Shown: positions 48,683-57,794 of the stretch, in pieces
How positions within the stretch are numbered: the stretch's first letter is position 1
Layout: every line of letters begins with the position of its first letter
Source of the DNA: Bacteroidia bacterium
GTDB taxonomy: Bacteria > Bacteroidota > Bacteroidia > Chitinophagales > Chitinophagaceae
Length of the DNA stretch: 64,000 nucleotides
Direction of reading: 5' to 3'
Assembly (NCBI GenBank): GCA_030427635.1
Contig: JAUIBA010000001.1
Coordinates: 371,534 to 435,533 of the forward strand
Notes under the pieces: generated by a model
Seen by the model: only the letters and a program-made list of their open reading frames with translations
Told to the model about the DNA's origin: nothing
Databases searched by the model: none
Position numbers and translations under genes: made by a program

Positions 48683-48712
48683 CCGCACTTTTCACATCAA
48701 CTTTAACAAAAC

Positions 48713-49891
48713 ATGGAAAAAGATTTATATCAGCATCCGGATTATTACCTTCTTGATGAGTTATTGACCGAAGAGCAGAAGCTGATTAGAGATACTGTAC
48801 GCGCATTTGTAAAAAAAGAGATATCTCCTATTATTGAAGATTATGCCCAGCGTGCCGAATTTCCACGCCAACTGATTAAAGGTTTGGGAGATGCAGGCTG
48901 TTTTGGACCGTTTATACCTCAGAAGTATGGTGGCCCCGGGCTGGATTACATTACTTATGGCATTATGATGCAGGAACTGGAGCGCTGCGACTCCGGCATA
49001 CGTTCTACAGCATCAGTACAGGGTTCACTTGTAATGTTCCCTATCTATAAATTTGGTAGCGAAGAGCAGAAAATGAAATATCTGCCCAAACTGGCTACCG
49101 GTGAAATGATGGGCTGCTTTGGCCTTACAGAGCCGAATCATGGCTCAAACCCAGCTGGCATGCTCAGCAACTTTACTGATGCCGGAGACCATGTAATACT
49201 GAATGGCTCTAAAATGTGGATATCCAATGCCCCATTTGCCGATATAGCCGTTGTATGGGCAAAGAATGAGCAGGGCGAAATTCAGGGCCTTATACTGGAA
49301 CGTGGTATGGAAGGCTTCTCTACACCTGAAACGCATGGTAAATGGTCGCTGCGTGCATCTGCTACCGGCGAGCTGGTATTTGACAATGTGAAAGTGCCAA
49401 AAGAAAACATCCTGCCAAACGTAAAGGGTCTGAAAGGGCCACTTACCTGCCTTTCCAGTGCACGCTTTGGCATAGCATGGGGAGCCCTTGGCTGTGCTAT
49501 GGACTGTTATGATACAGCATTGAGATATGCCAAACAGCGTGAGCAGTTTGGTCGTCCTATTGCAGGCTTCCAGCTCACACAGAAAAAGCTGGCCGAAATG
49601 ATTACGGAAATCACTAAGTCGCAACTGCTTAACTGGCGCCTGGGTGTATTGCGTAATGAAGACCGTGCTACTCCGGCTCAGATATCCATGGCAAAACGTA
49701 ATAGCTGTGATATAGCACTGAAAGTATCCAGAGAAGCACGTCAGATCTTGGGCGGCATGGGTATTACAGGTGAGTTTAGCATCATGCGTCATATGATGAA
49801 CCTGGAGTCAGTGGTAACCTATGAAGGCACTCATGATATCCACCTGTTAATTACAGGTATGGACGTAACAGGAATTAACGCTTTCAGCTAA
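48713..49891 (+). CDS. gcdH: Acyl-CoA dehydrogenase, glutaryl-CoA dehydrogenase-like
   Basis: A 392-residue FAD-dependent acyl-CoA dehydrogenase. The sequence RSTASVQGSLVMFPIYKFGSEEQK, GCFGLTEPNHGSNP, KMWISNAPFADIAVVWAK, GMEGFSTPETHGKWSLRASATGELVFDNV and the C-terminal GGMGITGEFSIMRHMMNLESVVTYEGTHDIH (shown in part: YEGTHDIH) follow glutaryl-CoA dehydrogenase, which oxidises and decarboxylates glutaryl-CoA to crotonyl-CoA in lysine/tryptophan breakdown. The catalytic Glu is in YEGTHD. The usual GSDP is GSNP here, a mild change. A related short-chain substrate cannot be excluded. Confidence 0.85.
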   Translation: MEKDLYQHPDYYLLDELLTEEQKLIRDTVRAFVKKEISPIIEDYAQRAEFPRQLIKGLGDAGCFGPFIPQKYGGPGLDYITYGIMMQELERCDSGIRSTASVQGSLVMFPIYKFGSEEQKMKYLPKLATGEMMGCFGLTEPNHGSNPAGMLSNFTDAGDHVILNGSKMWISNAPFADIAVVWAKNEQGEIQGLILERGMEGFSTPETHGKWSLRASATGELVFDNVKVPKENILPNVKGLKGPLTCLSSARFGIAWGALGCAMDCYDTALRYAKQREQFGRPIAGFQLTQKKLAEMITEITKSQLLNWRLGVLRNEDRATPAQISMAKRNSCDIALKVSREARQILGGMGITGEFSIMRHMMNLESVVTYEGTHDIHLLITGMDVTGINAFS

Positions 49892-49940
49892 TAAAATCGA
49901 TACCGGGTATTATGCTTTCATAGCCCGGATGTATATACTA

Positions 49941-49980
49941 CAAACGGGATTTCTGATATGTCAGAAATCCCGTTTGAATT
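49941..49980 (+). terminator. Terminator after the acyl-CoA dehydrogenase gene
   Basis: A perfect 16-bp stem (49941-49956 and 49961-49976, arm CAAACGGGATTTCTGA) with loop TATG, then AATTTTG. The stem is long but the T tract weak. Confidence 0.72.
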
Positions 49981-50054
49981 TTGCACCACCCTACCCAATT
50001 ATATAGGACTATTGTGCTGTTATATATTACCCCTGTGTACTCCCAATGTCCTGA

Positions 50055-50091
50055 ATAAAAAAGGAGTATACAGCCAAGTGCTGTATACTCC
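50055..50091 (-). terminator. Terminator of the alpha-oxoamine synthase gene
   Basis: GGAGTATACAGC/GCTGTATACTCC (50063-50074 and 50080-50091), loop CAAGT, followed on the minus strand by TTTTTT. Confidence 0.85.
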
Positions 50092-50117
50092 CTGAGTAAG
50101 ATGTTATTAATTTAAGT

Positions 50118-51368
50118 CTATACAGCAGCGCCTACTTCCGGCATCTCCTGTGGATATAGTTTGTTTTCCAGCTTCTCACGTATTGCTGAGAATGCAGCGA
50201 GAGTTTCATCTACATCTTTATCAGTATGTGCTGCTGTAGGTATGATACGCAGTTCTATCTGTCCTTTAGGTATTACAGGATATACTACTACAGAGCAGAA
50301 TATGTCATAGTTTTCACGTAGGTCATACGTAAGCTGTACCGCATCATACAGGCCGCCTTTCATGAATACCGGCGTTACAGGAGTATTGGTAGTGCCCAGG
50401 TCAAAACCCCGCTCTTTAAAACCTTCCTGCAGTCTGCGCACATTATGCCACAGCTTTTCGCGCAGTTCCGGCATAGTACGTAGCAGCTCCAGACGCTTCA
50501 GATTACCTTCTACAAATGCCATAGGCAGTGATTTGGCAAATATCTGTGAGCGCATATTGTAACGCAGGAATGTAAGAATCTTCTTATCGGCGGCAAGGAA
50601 GCCACCTATGCTAGCCATAGATTTCGCAAAAGTAGAGAAGTAGATATCTATATCTTCCATACAGTTCTGCTCTTCACCTATACCGGCACCGGTAGGGCCC
50701 ATAGTACCAAAGCCATGCGCATCATCTACAAACAGACGGAAGTTGTACTTCTCTTTCAGTACTGCAATCTCTTTGATTTTACCCTGATTGCCACTCATGC
50801 CAAATACACCTTCAGTGATAACCAGAATGCCACCACCTGTCTTCTTTACCATTTCAGTAGCACGAGCCAGCTGCTTATCACAGTCTGCTATATCATTGTG
50901 CTTATACACATAACGGTGGCTGGGTATCATACGCAGGCCATCTATGATACATGCATGCGATTCTGCATCATATACAACTACGTCATGACGGCCACAAAGC
51001 GAGTCAATAGTTGACACCATACCCTGATAGCCAAAGTTGAACAGCATAGCATCTTCTTTACCTACAAAGTCAGCCAGCTCACGCTCCAGTCTCAGATGCA
51101 GGTCAGAGTTACCACTCATCATACGCGCGCCCATCGGTGTAGCCAGGCCCCAGCGTGCAGCACCCTCAGCATCAGCCTTGCGCACTTCAGGATGGTTAGC
51201 CAGTCCCAGATAGTTATTAAGGCTCCATACTATTTTCTCCTTACCACGAAACATCATGCGGTTCCCTATTTCACCCTCAAGCTTCGGAAATGCAAAATAA
51301 CCTGGCGATTTCTCAGCGTAGTCCCCTATAGGTCCCAGTCTGTTCTCAAATTTGGCAAATATGTCCAT
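50118..51368 (-). CDS. PLP-dependent alpha-oxoamine synthase, probable serine palmitoyltransferase
   Basis: A 416-residue fold-type I pyridoxal-phosphate enzyme that condenses an amino acid with an acyl-CoA. Cofactor residues are visible: His218 with Asp215/216 in VDDAHGFGTMG and Lys249 in FSTFAKSMASIGG; SLNNYLGL and DAESHACIIDG also match. Family members are serine palmitoyltransferase (sphingolipid synthesis, widespread in Bacteroidota), 2-amino-3-ketobutyrate ligase and 8-amino-7-oxononanoate synthase. No biotin genes are near, and this sequence type is common in sphingolipid-making Bacteroidota, so serine palmitoyltransferase is favoured. A role as partner of the threonine dehydrogenase at 30109 is the main alternative. 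Confidence 0.8.
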   Translation of the reverse strand: MDIFAKFENRLGPIGDYAEKSPGYFAFPKLEGEIGNRMMFRGKEKIVWSLNNYLGLANHPEVRKADAEGAARWGLATPMGARMMSGNSDLHLRLERELADFVGKEDAMLFNFGYQGMVSTIDSLCGRHDVVVYDAESHACIIDGLRMIPSHRYVYKHNDIADCDKQLARATEMVKKTGGGILVITEGVFGMSGNQGKIKEIAVLKEKYNFRLFVDDAHGFGTMGPTGAGIGEEQNCMEDIDIYFSTFAKSMASIGGFLAADKKILTFLRYNMRSQIFAKSLPMAFVEGNLKRLELLRTMPELREKLWHNVRRLQEGFKERGFDLGTTNTPVTPVFMKGGLYDAVQLTYDLRENYDIFCSVVVYPVIPKGQIELRIIPTAAHTDKDVDETLAAFSAIREKLENKLYPQEMPEVGAAV

Positions 51369-51434
51369 GTGTACTATATTTTGTTTTTGGTACAGTTGCG
51401 AAATAAAAATCTATTTAATGGGAATTAAACGGCG

Positions 51435-51442
51435 CAAAATTA
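51435..51442 (-). promoter_or_regulatory. -7 box TAATTTTG upstream of alpha-oxoamine synthase
   Basis: Exact TAnnTTTG match on the minus strand followed by CGCC; the ATG at 51368 is 66 bases downstream. Confidence 0.7.
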
Positions 51443-51598
51443 ATAAAATATTACTGCCAAACAGAATAGCTGTCTGCACTTTCGCATTTTGAGCTACATT
51501 TTTTAACATTGTGATTCATAATTCCTATTGGGAATCAACGGTTTTGTTGAATATCCGGCCTAAATATAATAACAAAAAAAAGTTATAATCAGAAGAGT

Positions 51599-53224
51599 AT
51601 GAAAACCAGCAGATTAACAATATTGTTGCTATCAGGTATATTGGCATCCTGTGGTGTACATCGCGAAGAGGTGTCCCGCCCACGTATCGTAGTAGGTATA
51701 GTTGTGGACCAGATGAGGTGGGATTATCTGTACCGGTACTATGAGCACTATGGGCATAGTGGTTTTAAAAGGCTGATGAGAGACGGTTATAATTGTCAGC
51801 AAACCATGATTAATTATCTGCCGGCATATACTGCGCCGGGACATACCTGTGTTTACACAGGCTCCGTACCATCTTTGCATGGCATTGCTGGCAATGAATG
51901 GATGGATAGAAATACCGGTGAAATGGTTTACTGTACTGATGATGCTACGGTAAAGCTCACAGAGGATGGCAGGCCTATGAGCCCTGCCAATCTGCTGGTA
52001 ACTACAGTTACTGATGAGCTGCGCCTGGCTACAAATTTTGAATCAAGGGTATATGGTGTGGCAATCAAAGACAGAGCCTCCATATTGCCTGCAGGTCACC
52101 TGGCAAATGCGGCATACTGGTACAATGAGCAGACAGGCCATTTCGTGAGCAGTAGCTACTATAGCAATCCCACCCCAGCATGGCTGCAATCTTTTAACAA
52201 TCGTAATGTTACAGATAGCCTTCTGGGTAATGGCTGGTATCTGCTGCATAACGAAGAAACATACACGGAAAGCACTGCCGACTCAACTCCTTACGAAGGT
52301 GCATTCCCGTGGGAAAAAGAGCCGGTATTCCCACACAGGTATGATACGGTTACCGGCCCACGCAGGAATGCTATAGTGAAGACTACTCCTGCCGGTAATA
52401 CTTTGAGTATTATGATGGCTAAAGAATGTATTGAAGGTGAGTCGCTTGGTAAAGGCGCTGCTACCGATTTTCTCACGCTCAGCCTCTCTGCCACAGATTA
52501 TGTAGGGCATAGATTTGCTCCTAACTCCATGGAAGCAGAAGACACCTACCTACGTCTGGACCGTGACATTGCCGACTTTTTATTCTATCTGGATAAGCGT
52601 TATGGCCGTAACGGATATCTGGTATTCCTTACCGCCGACCATGGCGGCGCCCATAATGCACAATTTCTTATCGACCATAATGTGCCTGCGGGAATGGAAC
52701 CAGCCGGAACTATAAGTGGCATCAATGAATATCTGCAACAGCTATTCGGACTGGAAAACATAGTAACATTTACGGATAATTACCAGGTATGTCTGGATGA
52801 GGCTTTGATAGCACGTAGTGGTAAAGACCGTGCTGTTATCAGGCAAACCATTATCAACTGGCTGGAGCAGCAACCTGCCGTAGCCTATACATTAGATATG
52901 GAAAATCTGTGGAGCAATACTGTGCCTGAGCCCATAAAAACAATGGCTGTGAATGGTTATCATAAAAACCGCAGTGGCTCTATACAGATAATACCGGCTG
53001 CCGGCTGGTATGGTGGTAATGGCCATAAAACAGGCACTACCCACGGTACATGGAATCCTTATGACACACATATACCCCTCATATGGTTCGGCTGGAATAT
53101 AAAGCGGGGCGAAAGCAATGAGCAGGTACACATGACCGACATAGCACCAACACTAGCATCATTATTACACATACAAATGCCCAATGGCTGCATTGGAAAG
53201 CCTATAAATGTGGCATTACACTGA
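51599..53224 (+). CDS. pafA: PafA-type alkaline phosphatase/phosphodiesterase, lipoprotein
   Basis: A 541-residue phosphatase of the alkaline-phosphatase superfamily, related to the PafA enzymes that are the main Bacteroidota phosphate-scavenging phosphatases. A lipoprotein signal with LASC (Cys18) puts it in the envelope. The nucleophile is Thr78 in PAYTAPGHT, with metal-binding Asp37 (IVVDQMRWD) and later DYVGHRF and TADHGGAHN providing the zinc ligands, and a C-terminal KTGTTHGTWNPYD with a further His. PafA is usually induced by low phosphate, but no Pho-type site was seen here. Confidence 0.92.
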   Translation: MKTSRLTILLLSGILASCGVHREEVSRPRIVVGIVVDQMRWDYLYRYYEHYGHSGFKRLMRDGYNCQQTMINYLPAYTAPGHTCVYTGSVPSLHGIAGNEWMDRNTGEMVYCTDDATVKLTEDGRPMSPANLLVTTVTDELRLATNFESRVYGVAIKDRASILPAGHLANAAYWYNEQTGHFVSSSYYSNPTPAWLQSFNNRNVTDSLLGNGWYLLHNEETYTESTADSTPYEGAFPWEKEPVFPHRYDTVTGPRRNAIVKTTPAGNTLSIMMAKECIEGESLGKGAATDFLTLSLSATDYVGHRFAPNSMEAEDTYLRLDRDIADFLFYLDKRYGRNGYLVFLTADHGGAHNAQFLIDHNVPAGMEPAGTISGINEYLQQLFGLENIVTFTDNYQVCLDEALIARSGKDRAVIRQTIINWLEQQPAVAYTLDMENLWSNTVPEPIKTMAVNGYHKNRSGSIQIIPAAGWYGGNGHKTGTTHGTWNPYDTHIPLIWFGWNIKRGESNEQVHMTDIAPTLASLLHIQMPNGCIGKPINVALH

Positions 53225-53254
53225 TGGCAATAAAATACGCTTTATATATGAGGC

Positions 53255-53286
53255 AAAGAGGCGTTCACCTGGGTGAACGCCTCTTT
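53255..53286. terminator. Bidirectional terminator between pafA and hydrolase gene
   Basis: A 15-bp inverted repeat AAAGAGGCGTTCACC/GGTGAACGCCTCTTT (53255-53269 and 53272-53286) with a very short loop, flanked by A and T, between convergent genes. Confidence 0.85.
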
Positions 53287-53312
53287 AAATATTTAGTCAC
53301 TGCAATTGTTTG

Positions 53313-54572
53313 TTATTTAATCGTTTTTATGAACCCTGTCAGTGTGGGCACCAGACCGGGGGCCAATGGCAAATCTGGTATGGAGTAGGTAGCAATATTC
53401 CGTGTGCGGTCTTCAGGAGCAGATTTCAGTACATGATTCATACCCTTTATTATTTTCAGTGAAGCACGTGGGTATGCTTCCTGCAGCGTTATTGCCTCTC
53501 CTTCCGATACTTGTATATCGGTAGTGCCCTGCACTATCAATACAGGAATGTTCAGCCTTTTTATCTCATTCTGAGGGTCTATATTTATCCATGATTTCAG
53601 GTATGGCTGCACCGATGGGCGGAACAGTGTACTTAGCTCATCCCCGGGGTCGGTTATTTGTTTACCATTCTTTATACTATCCAGTAAAAACGCAGCTCTG
53701 AGTGACAACTCTTCCGACTGTGCTGCTATCTGCCGCACCAGTATTTTATCTGCACTGTTAGCCAGGCCCGCTACAGATATATAAGCTGCTACCGGCTCTT
53801 TGGCAGCCGCCATCATACCTACCAGTGAGCCCTCACTGTGCCCCAGCACTATTACAGACGAAAACCTCTTGTCCTGTTTCAACTCAGCTATTATTCCGGC
53901 CGCATCATCTACTATATCACCAAAGCGCATTGCCGACTCATCTCTTAGTGCAGCTGCACTCTCACCTGTACCACGCTTATCATACCGCAATGATGCGATG
54001 CCCGCTTTCTTAAGCGAATCAGCTATCAGCTTATAGGTATTTGCTTTTACTGTCCCTTCCTGATTACCATTTCTGTCAGTAGGTCCGGAGCCGGCTATTA
54101 TCAGTACTACAGGTACAGGTTTATCACCATCAGGTATAGAAAAGCTACCGTAAAGGTGCCCTTTCCCACCCCGGTAGTCAAAATCTGACTTTTCAGAGGG
54201 GTTAGCTGCCTGTGCCGGTAGAAATCTGAATGTTTCCAGTTTTTGCTCCTTGTCTAAAGAGGTGACAAGGGTTAGAGTGCCTCCTGCAAACCCTGCGTTG
54301 TAGTAGCTCAAACCCTGTTCTTCTTTCAGAAAAGTATATTCTTTAAAGTCGCCATATTGCTTATGCATCTGGCTCATGGTCTCTATTGTTTTGTCTTCGG
54401 GCAGCAGCTTTTTTATCCTGTCAGATAACATCCCGAAGATATCTCCCCCCTTATCTGCATTGAAAAGTGTCTGAAACCTGTTTACAGCGGCATCTGTTGC
54501 TGTATGGTCCTGTGCATGAGCGCCGGCTGCATACATTAGCATCGCAGCAGCAATATATTTTTTCAATATCAT
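53313..54572 (-). CDS. Exported alpha/beta hydrolase with DUF3887-like N-terminal domain
   Basis: A 419-residue exported protein. The Met at 54572 gives a signal peptide MILKKYIAAAMLMYAAGAHAQ and sits 48 bases after a -7 box; the longer frame to 54623 would begin inside the box. Residues about 25-130 resemble DUF3887 (a small NTF2-like domain common before such hydrolases), followed by a serine hydrolase with LIIAGSGPTDRNGN, SLRYDKRGTGES and nucleophile GHSEGSL. The Asp/His pair is in VQGTTDIQV and GMNHVLK. Substrate unknown; peptides or esters are possible. Confidence 0.86.
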   Translation of the reverse strand: MILKKYIAAAMLMYAAGAHAQDHTATDAAVNRFQTLFNADKGGDIFGMLSDRIKKLLPEDKTIETMSQMHKQYGDFKEYTFLKEEQGLSYYNAGFAGGTLTLVTSLDKEQKLETFRFLPAQAANPSEKSDFDYRGGKGHLYGSFSIPDGDKPVPVVLIIAGSGPTDRNGNQEGTVKANTYKLIADSLKKAGIASLRYDKRGTGESAAALRDESAMRFGDIVDDAAGIIAELKQDKRFSSVIVLGHSEGSLVGMMAAAKEPVAAYISVAGLANSADKILVRQIAAQSEELSLRAAFLLDSIKNGKQITDPGDELSTLFRPSVQPYLKSWINIDPQNEIKRLNIPVLIVQGTTDIQVSEGEAITLQEAYPRASLKIIKGMNHVLKSAPEDRTRNIATYSIPDLPLAPGLVPTLTGFIKTIK

Positions 54573-54620
54573 TCTATTGGTTATTAAATGACCTGGTATT
54601 GTCCTTCCTGTCAGCTTTGA

Positions 54621-54628
54621 CAAATATA
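54621..54628 (-). promoter_or_regulatory. -7 box TATATTTG upstream of hydrolase
   Basis: Exact TAnnTTTG match on the minus strand; the ATG at 54572 is 48 bases downstream. Confidence 0.68.
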
Positions 54629-54690
54629 AGACCCACTACCAGATTCACATCAGGTTTTAACTTTTTACAGCATTACAGGCGTGTATACGT

Positions 54691-55719
54691 TTAGTTTTGT
54701 TGGTTTGCCCCTAACTGAATGAAGAATGTAGTTCCTGCTTTCTCTGCGCTCTGAAACCAAAGGTAGCCGTCATGTAGTTCTATTATCTGGCGGGTTATAT
54801 ATAACCCCATACCTATTGACTTTTCACCACGGGTGCCCAGGCGCTTGGCTTTTGTAAACTTATTAAATATAAATGGCTGGGTAGATAGTGGAATTCCAAT
54901 ACCACTATCTTTTATTTTTATCAGCAGGCTGTTACCATCTACAACAGATGAAATGCCTATTGTACCGTTTTCAGGTGTGAACTTAATGCCATTTGATATC
55001 AGATTATTTATTGCCCGTTTCAGCTTAGAGCGGTGTACCGGAAAATAGTAGTCTTTTTCTACCAGTTCACAGGCTATTTCTATGTTTTTAGCTGCTGCCA
55101 GTGTTAGCATGCTTTCTGTACATTCTTCCAGAAAGCTGTTTATTTCTGTAAGCTCAAATTCTCCTTCCTCATCCTGGTCCCCTTCCAGCTCGGGTATAAG
55201 CAGCAGGTCATTGATTATATCACTGGCATAGGTACAGGCTTTATCTGTATAATCCAGTAGCTCTATGTTCTCTTCTTTTATAAGATTAGCCCGTAGCAGG
55301 GATGATAATCCCATAATGCTGTTTATGGGGTTCTTCAGGTCATGGGCCACACTCTGCACTATTGTTTTCTGCTCATTCACTACCCGCGACAAAAACTCTA
55401 TAATATCGTCATAGCTTATCAACCCTATAAACCGCTCTGCTTCAAATACCGGCAGCACTCTGAATCGGGTTTCCCGCATCACATCTATTGTGTCATTTAC
55501 AGAGTGTGATGGAGAAACTCCCGGCTTTTCTATGATGCAGTCTATTGCTAGGTTATATGGCTGCAGTAGCAGATCAGTAGCTGTTAAAACACCGTGGAAA
55601 GTGCCATTTTCCATTACTACAACCGCGCTGCTTTCGGCCACAAGATGCCTCAGGCTCTCAATGCCCGCATATGGAACTACTATCGTGTAATTTTTCTGAA
55701 TCAGGTTTCTGATGACCAT
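54691..55719 (-). CDS. Soluble histidine kinase with tandem CBS domains
   Basis: A 342-residue kinase without membrane segments. Residues 1-110 are a CBS-domain pair (VVVMENGTFHGVLTATDLL; VMRETRFRVLPVFEAERFIGLISYDDIIEFL), which normally bind adenine nucleotides or S-adenosylmethionine. A HisKA domain follows, with His126 in SVAHDLKNPINSIMGLSSLL, and an ATPase domain with INNLISNGIKFTP (N box), IKDSGIGIP (G1) and SIGMGLYITRQIIELHDG (G2). It is 5 bases downstream of the 114-residue gene and opposite a single-domain response regulator. A kinase that reads intracellular energy or nucleotide state is a reasonable inference. Confidence 0.9.
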   Translation of the reverse strand: MVIRNLIQKNYTIVVPYAGIESLRHLVAESSAVVVMENGTFHGVLTATDLLLQPYNLAIDCIIEKPGVSPSHSVNDTIDVMRETRFRVLPVFEAERFIGLISYDDIIEFLSRVVNEQKTIVQSVAHDLKNPINSIMGLSSLLRANLIKEENIELLDYTDKACTYASDIINDLLLIPELEGDQDEEGEFELTEINSFLEECTESMLTLAAAKNIEIACELVEKDYYFPVHRSKLKRAINNLISNGIKFTPENGTIGISSVVDGNSLLIKIKDSGIGIPLSTQPFIFNKFTKAKRLGTRGEKSIGMGLYITRQIIELHDGYLWFQSAEKAGTTFFIQLGANQQN

Positions 55720-55724
55720 ATATA

Positions 55725-56069
55725 CTACGATTCAAACTCAATAGCATTTAAGGAAACGTCCACATGAAAATCAACCTTCACTACTTCAGTAGACGTTACG
55801 TAAGGAAAAACACGTTTGCGTAGCGTATGAACAATTTTATCTGCATCTACCTTAGCCAGTAAGGCGGTACTCACAAATATGGTACTGATGTTTTCATCTG
55901 CTACATCTATCGCTTCAAAACCATCGGGAGCCAGTAACTGCAATACTTTATTTATACCATTACGACCATGCGACGACCTCCTTCCCAAAACAAGTATATC
56001 ATTGAATGGGGGTAGTTTTACAGTCTTAAAAGAGACCCTGATATCATATCGCACTTCTGACTCATTCAT
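55725..56069 (-). CDS. Unknown 114-residue protein in CBS-kinase operon
   Basis: A 114-residue alpha/beta protein, without signal peptide. It begins MNESEVRYDIRVSFKTVKLPPFNDILVL, has a basic GRRSSHGRNGINKVLQLL element, and ends with VTSTEVVKVDFHVDVSLNAIEFES. The stop is 5 bases before the kinase start, so the two are almost surely co-transcribed and probably functionally linked. I recognise no family. An accessory or ligand-binding partner of the kinase is possible. Confidence 0.78.
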   Translation of the reverse strand: MNESEVRYDIRVSFKTVKLPPFNDILVLGRRSSHGRNGINKVLQLLAPDGFEAIDVADENISTIFVSTALLAKVDADKIVHTLRKRVFPYVTSTEVVKVDFHVDVSLNAIEFES

Positions 56070-56174
56070 TATTGCATTCTTTCTTACTTTTTTCTAATGT
56101 TATACGCAAGGTAATAAAGTTTATGTTACATTGTTTTTTTTACTTGAATTGTTGCATTAACAGAAACAATTTTT

Positions 56175-56182
56175 TAAGTTTG
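56175..56182 (+). promoter_or_regulatory. -7 box TAAGTTTG upstream of the response regulator
   Basis: Exact TAnnTTTG match; the ATG at 56232 is 49 bases downstream. A near-match TACCTTGC for the opposite operon lies near 56110. Confidence 0.6.
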
Positions 56183-56231
56183 TTATTTGTTAACACATGG
56201 ACGCTAACCAATAGTTGAAACAATTAATGTT

Positions 56232-56627
56232 ATGTACAGATTAGCATTTGTTATTGACGATTCAACTATAGATCGTACACTGTCCATGACTGTGATACGA
56301 AAAAGATTATTTGCCGATAAAGTACTATGCTTTAGTAATGGTATTGATGCACTCGCTCATCTGCAAACTAATCGTAATAATCCGGAAGAGTTACCAGATG
56401 TCATATTTCTTGATATTCATATGCCACTGATGGATGGCTTCGGTTTTCTTAATCAGTATCTTATTCAGGAAGCAGATAGAGTTAACACGCCAGATATATT
56501 TATCCTATCCTCTTCTATTAATGAGTCCGACCATAAAATGGTGAATAAGTATCCCATTGTAAAAAAGTTTATCAGCAAACCGATGACAATGGAGGTAATG
56601 GATGACCTGATTCAGTCACTTCAGTAA
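56232..56627 (+). CDS. Single-domain response regulator
   Basis: A 131-residue receiver-only protein (CheY-like): acidic pair in FVIDDSTIDRTL (residues 9-10), phosphoacceptor Asp61 in IFLDIHMPLMDGF, Ser in ILSSSINE and the conserved Lys in KKFISKPM near the end. No output domain, so it acts through protein contacts or in a phosphorelay. The intergenic region shared with the CBS-kinase operon suggests the two belong together. Confidence 0.9.
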   Translation: MYRLAFVIDDSTIDRTLSMTVIRKRLFADKVLCFSNGIDALAHLQTNRNNPEELPDVIFLDIHMPLMDGFGFLNQYLIQEADRVNTPDIFILSSSINESDHKMVNKYPIVKKFISKPMTMEVMDDLIQSLQ

Positions 56628-56651
56628 ACGGGGAAGAATTGCATTGCTGTT

Positions 56652-57794
56652 CTAATGAACATCTCTCCCTTTCCATTTGTACCCACCTCTGAATCCCATA
56701 AAACCTGCTGTTACTATGTATATGATATGCAGGGGCTGTAATAGCGGAAAGAAAACAAGCACTCCTCCTGACCTGAAAAACCTTGCTACCGGCAGCAGAT
56801 ATATTATTTCTGACAGCGTTTTTATTGCCAGTATGGTACCAAGTAAAAGGAGTAGACTGTGCACTACAATACTGCCTATAGCCAGGGCCGCAATCATTAA
56901 ATTAAAAAGATACACCAGTATCAGTATCGCGGTTAGCCGCCTGTCGTCATATTTCCCCGACTTTGAGGCCCATCTTATACGTTGACGAAAGAAAGAGAGC
57001 CAACCAGGCTGCGGCTTTGTTGTTACTATTGCCCCCCTTGCTTTAAGATATACTATAAGTGCTCCGGGTAGCTTACTTATTTTCGTCATCAGCAGGTAGT
57101 CATCGCCCGATGCCAGATGCATATTGCCCTCATACCCGTTTACCTGCTCAAATACAGCGCGAGTAAATGCAAGGTTCGCACCATTACTCATTCCTCCCAT
57201 TCCCATAGCGTGTGCTGCCGCGGTAATACCCTGCATACTCATAAAGTCAGTATGCTGAAATATGTCTGCTATGCGTGGGGCTGTCTTGTACACTACAGGC
57301 GCTATTACCATAGCTGGGTTACGCTGCTCATATATGGCAGCTATATGTAGCAGCCAGTTTTCAGGAGCTATACAGTCAGCATCGGTTGTAACTATCAGCG
57401 TTCCGTTACTGACAGCTATCCCGGCTGTTATAGCCATTTTTTTATAAGCATTTCCGCCAGCATTTTCCGGCATCACCTCCGACAGGTTTACCATTGTCAC
57501 CCCCTTGTCTGCATAGCTCCTGGTTATCACAGCTGTATTATCAGTTGAGTGGTCATCTACTACTATTATCTGGTACTGGTGCCGGGGGTAATTTTGCTGT
57601 AGCAGTGATGCTATACATGCTTCTATATTATCCTGCTCATTGCGGGCCGGGATGATAACAGAAATAGATACGGCTGGCCGGAAACCGTCTGGCACCGTAA
57701 AGTTGGGCTGTTTATGCCAGCCGGCAAGGTATAGTGCCATCAGCAGTACATATGCCACGGTTACACTGATACATATAGCCCATAATATTGTCAT
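56652..57794 (-). CDS. Membrane-bound family 2 glycosyltransferase
   Basis: A 380-residue processive-type GT2 enzyme. An N-terminal membrane segment (5-25) precedes the catalytic domain with ISVIIPARNEQDN (44-56), DDHS (80-83) and DAD (138-140), then a GGMSNGANLAFTRAVF acceptor segment and the QxxRW-like motif RQRIRWASKSG (about 270). Three further membrane segments follow (about 285-370). It makes an unknown envelope polysaccharide or glycolipid. The start overlaps the stop of the hydrolase gene by four bases (ATGA), so the two are translationally coupled. Confidence 0.88.
   Translation of the reverse strand: MTILWAICISVTVAYVLLMALYLAGWHKQPNFTVPDGFRPAVSISVIIPARNEQDNIEACIASLLQQNYPRHQYQIIVVDDHSTDNTAVITRSYADKGVTMVNLSEVMPENAGGNAYKKMAITAGIAVSNGTLIVTTDADCIAPENWLLHIAAIYEQRNPAMVIAPVVYKTAPRIADIFQHTDFMSMQGITAAAHAMGMGGMSNGANLAFTRAVFEQVNGYEGNMHLASGDDYLLMTKISKLPGALIVYLKARGAIVTTKPQPGWLSFFRQRIRWASKSGKYDDRRLTAILILVYLFNLMIAALAIGSIVVHSLLLLLGTILAIKTLSEIIYLLPVARFFRSGGVLVFFPLLQPLHIIYIVTAGFMGFRGGYKWKGRDVH

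Larger units (their letters stand above)
48332..48712. other. Divergent rpoD / acyl-CoA dehydrogenase intergenic region
   Basis: No gene in 381 bases. It holds two divergent promoter boxes (48647-48654 minus and 48675-48682 plus) about 20 bases apart. The rest would be the rpoD leader of about 310 bases if that minus-strand box is used; no open frame or strong hairpin is seen in it. Confidence 0.55.
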
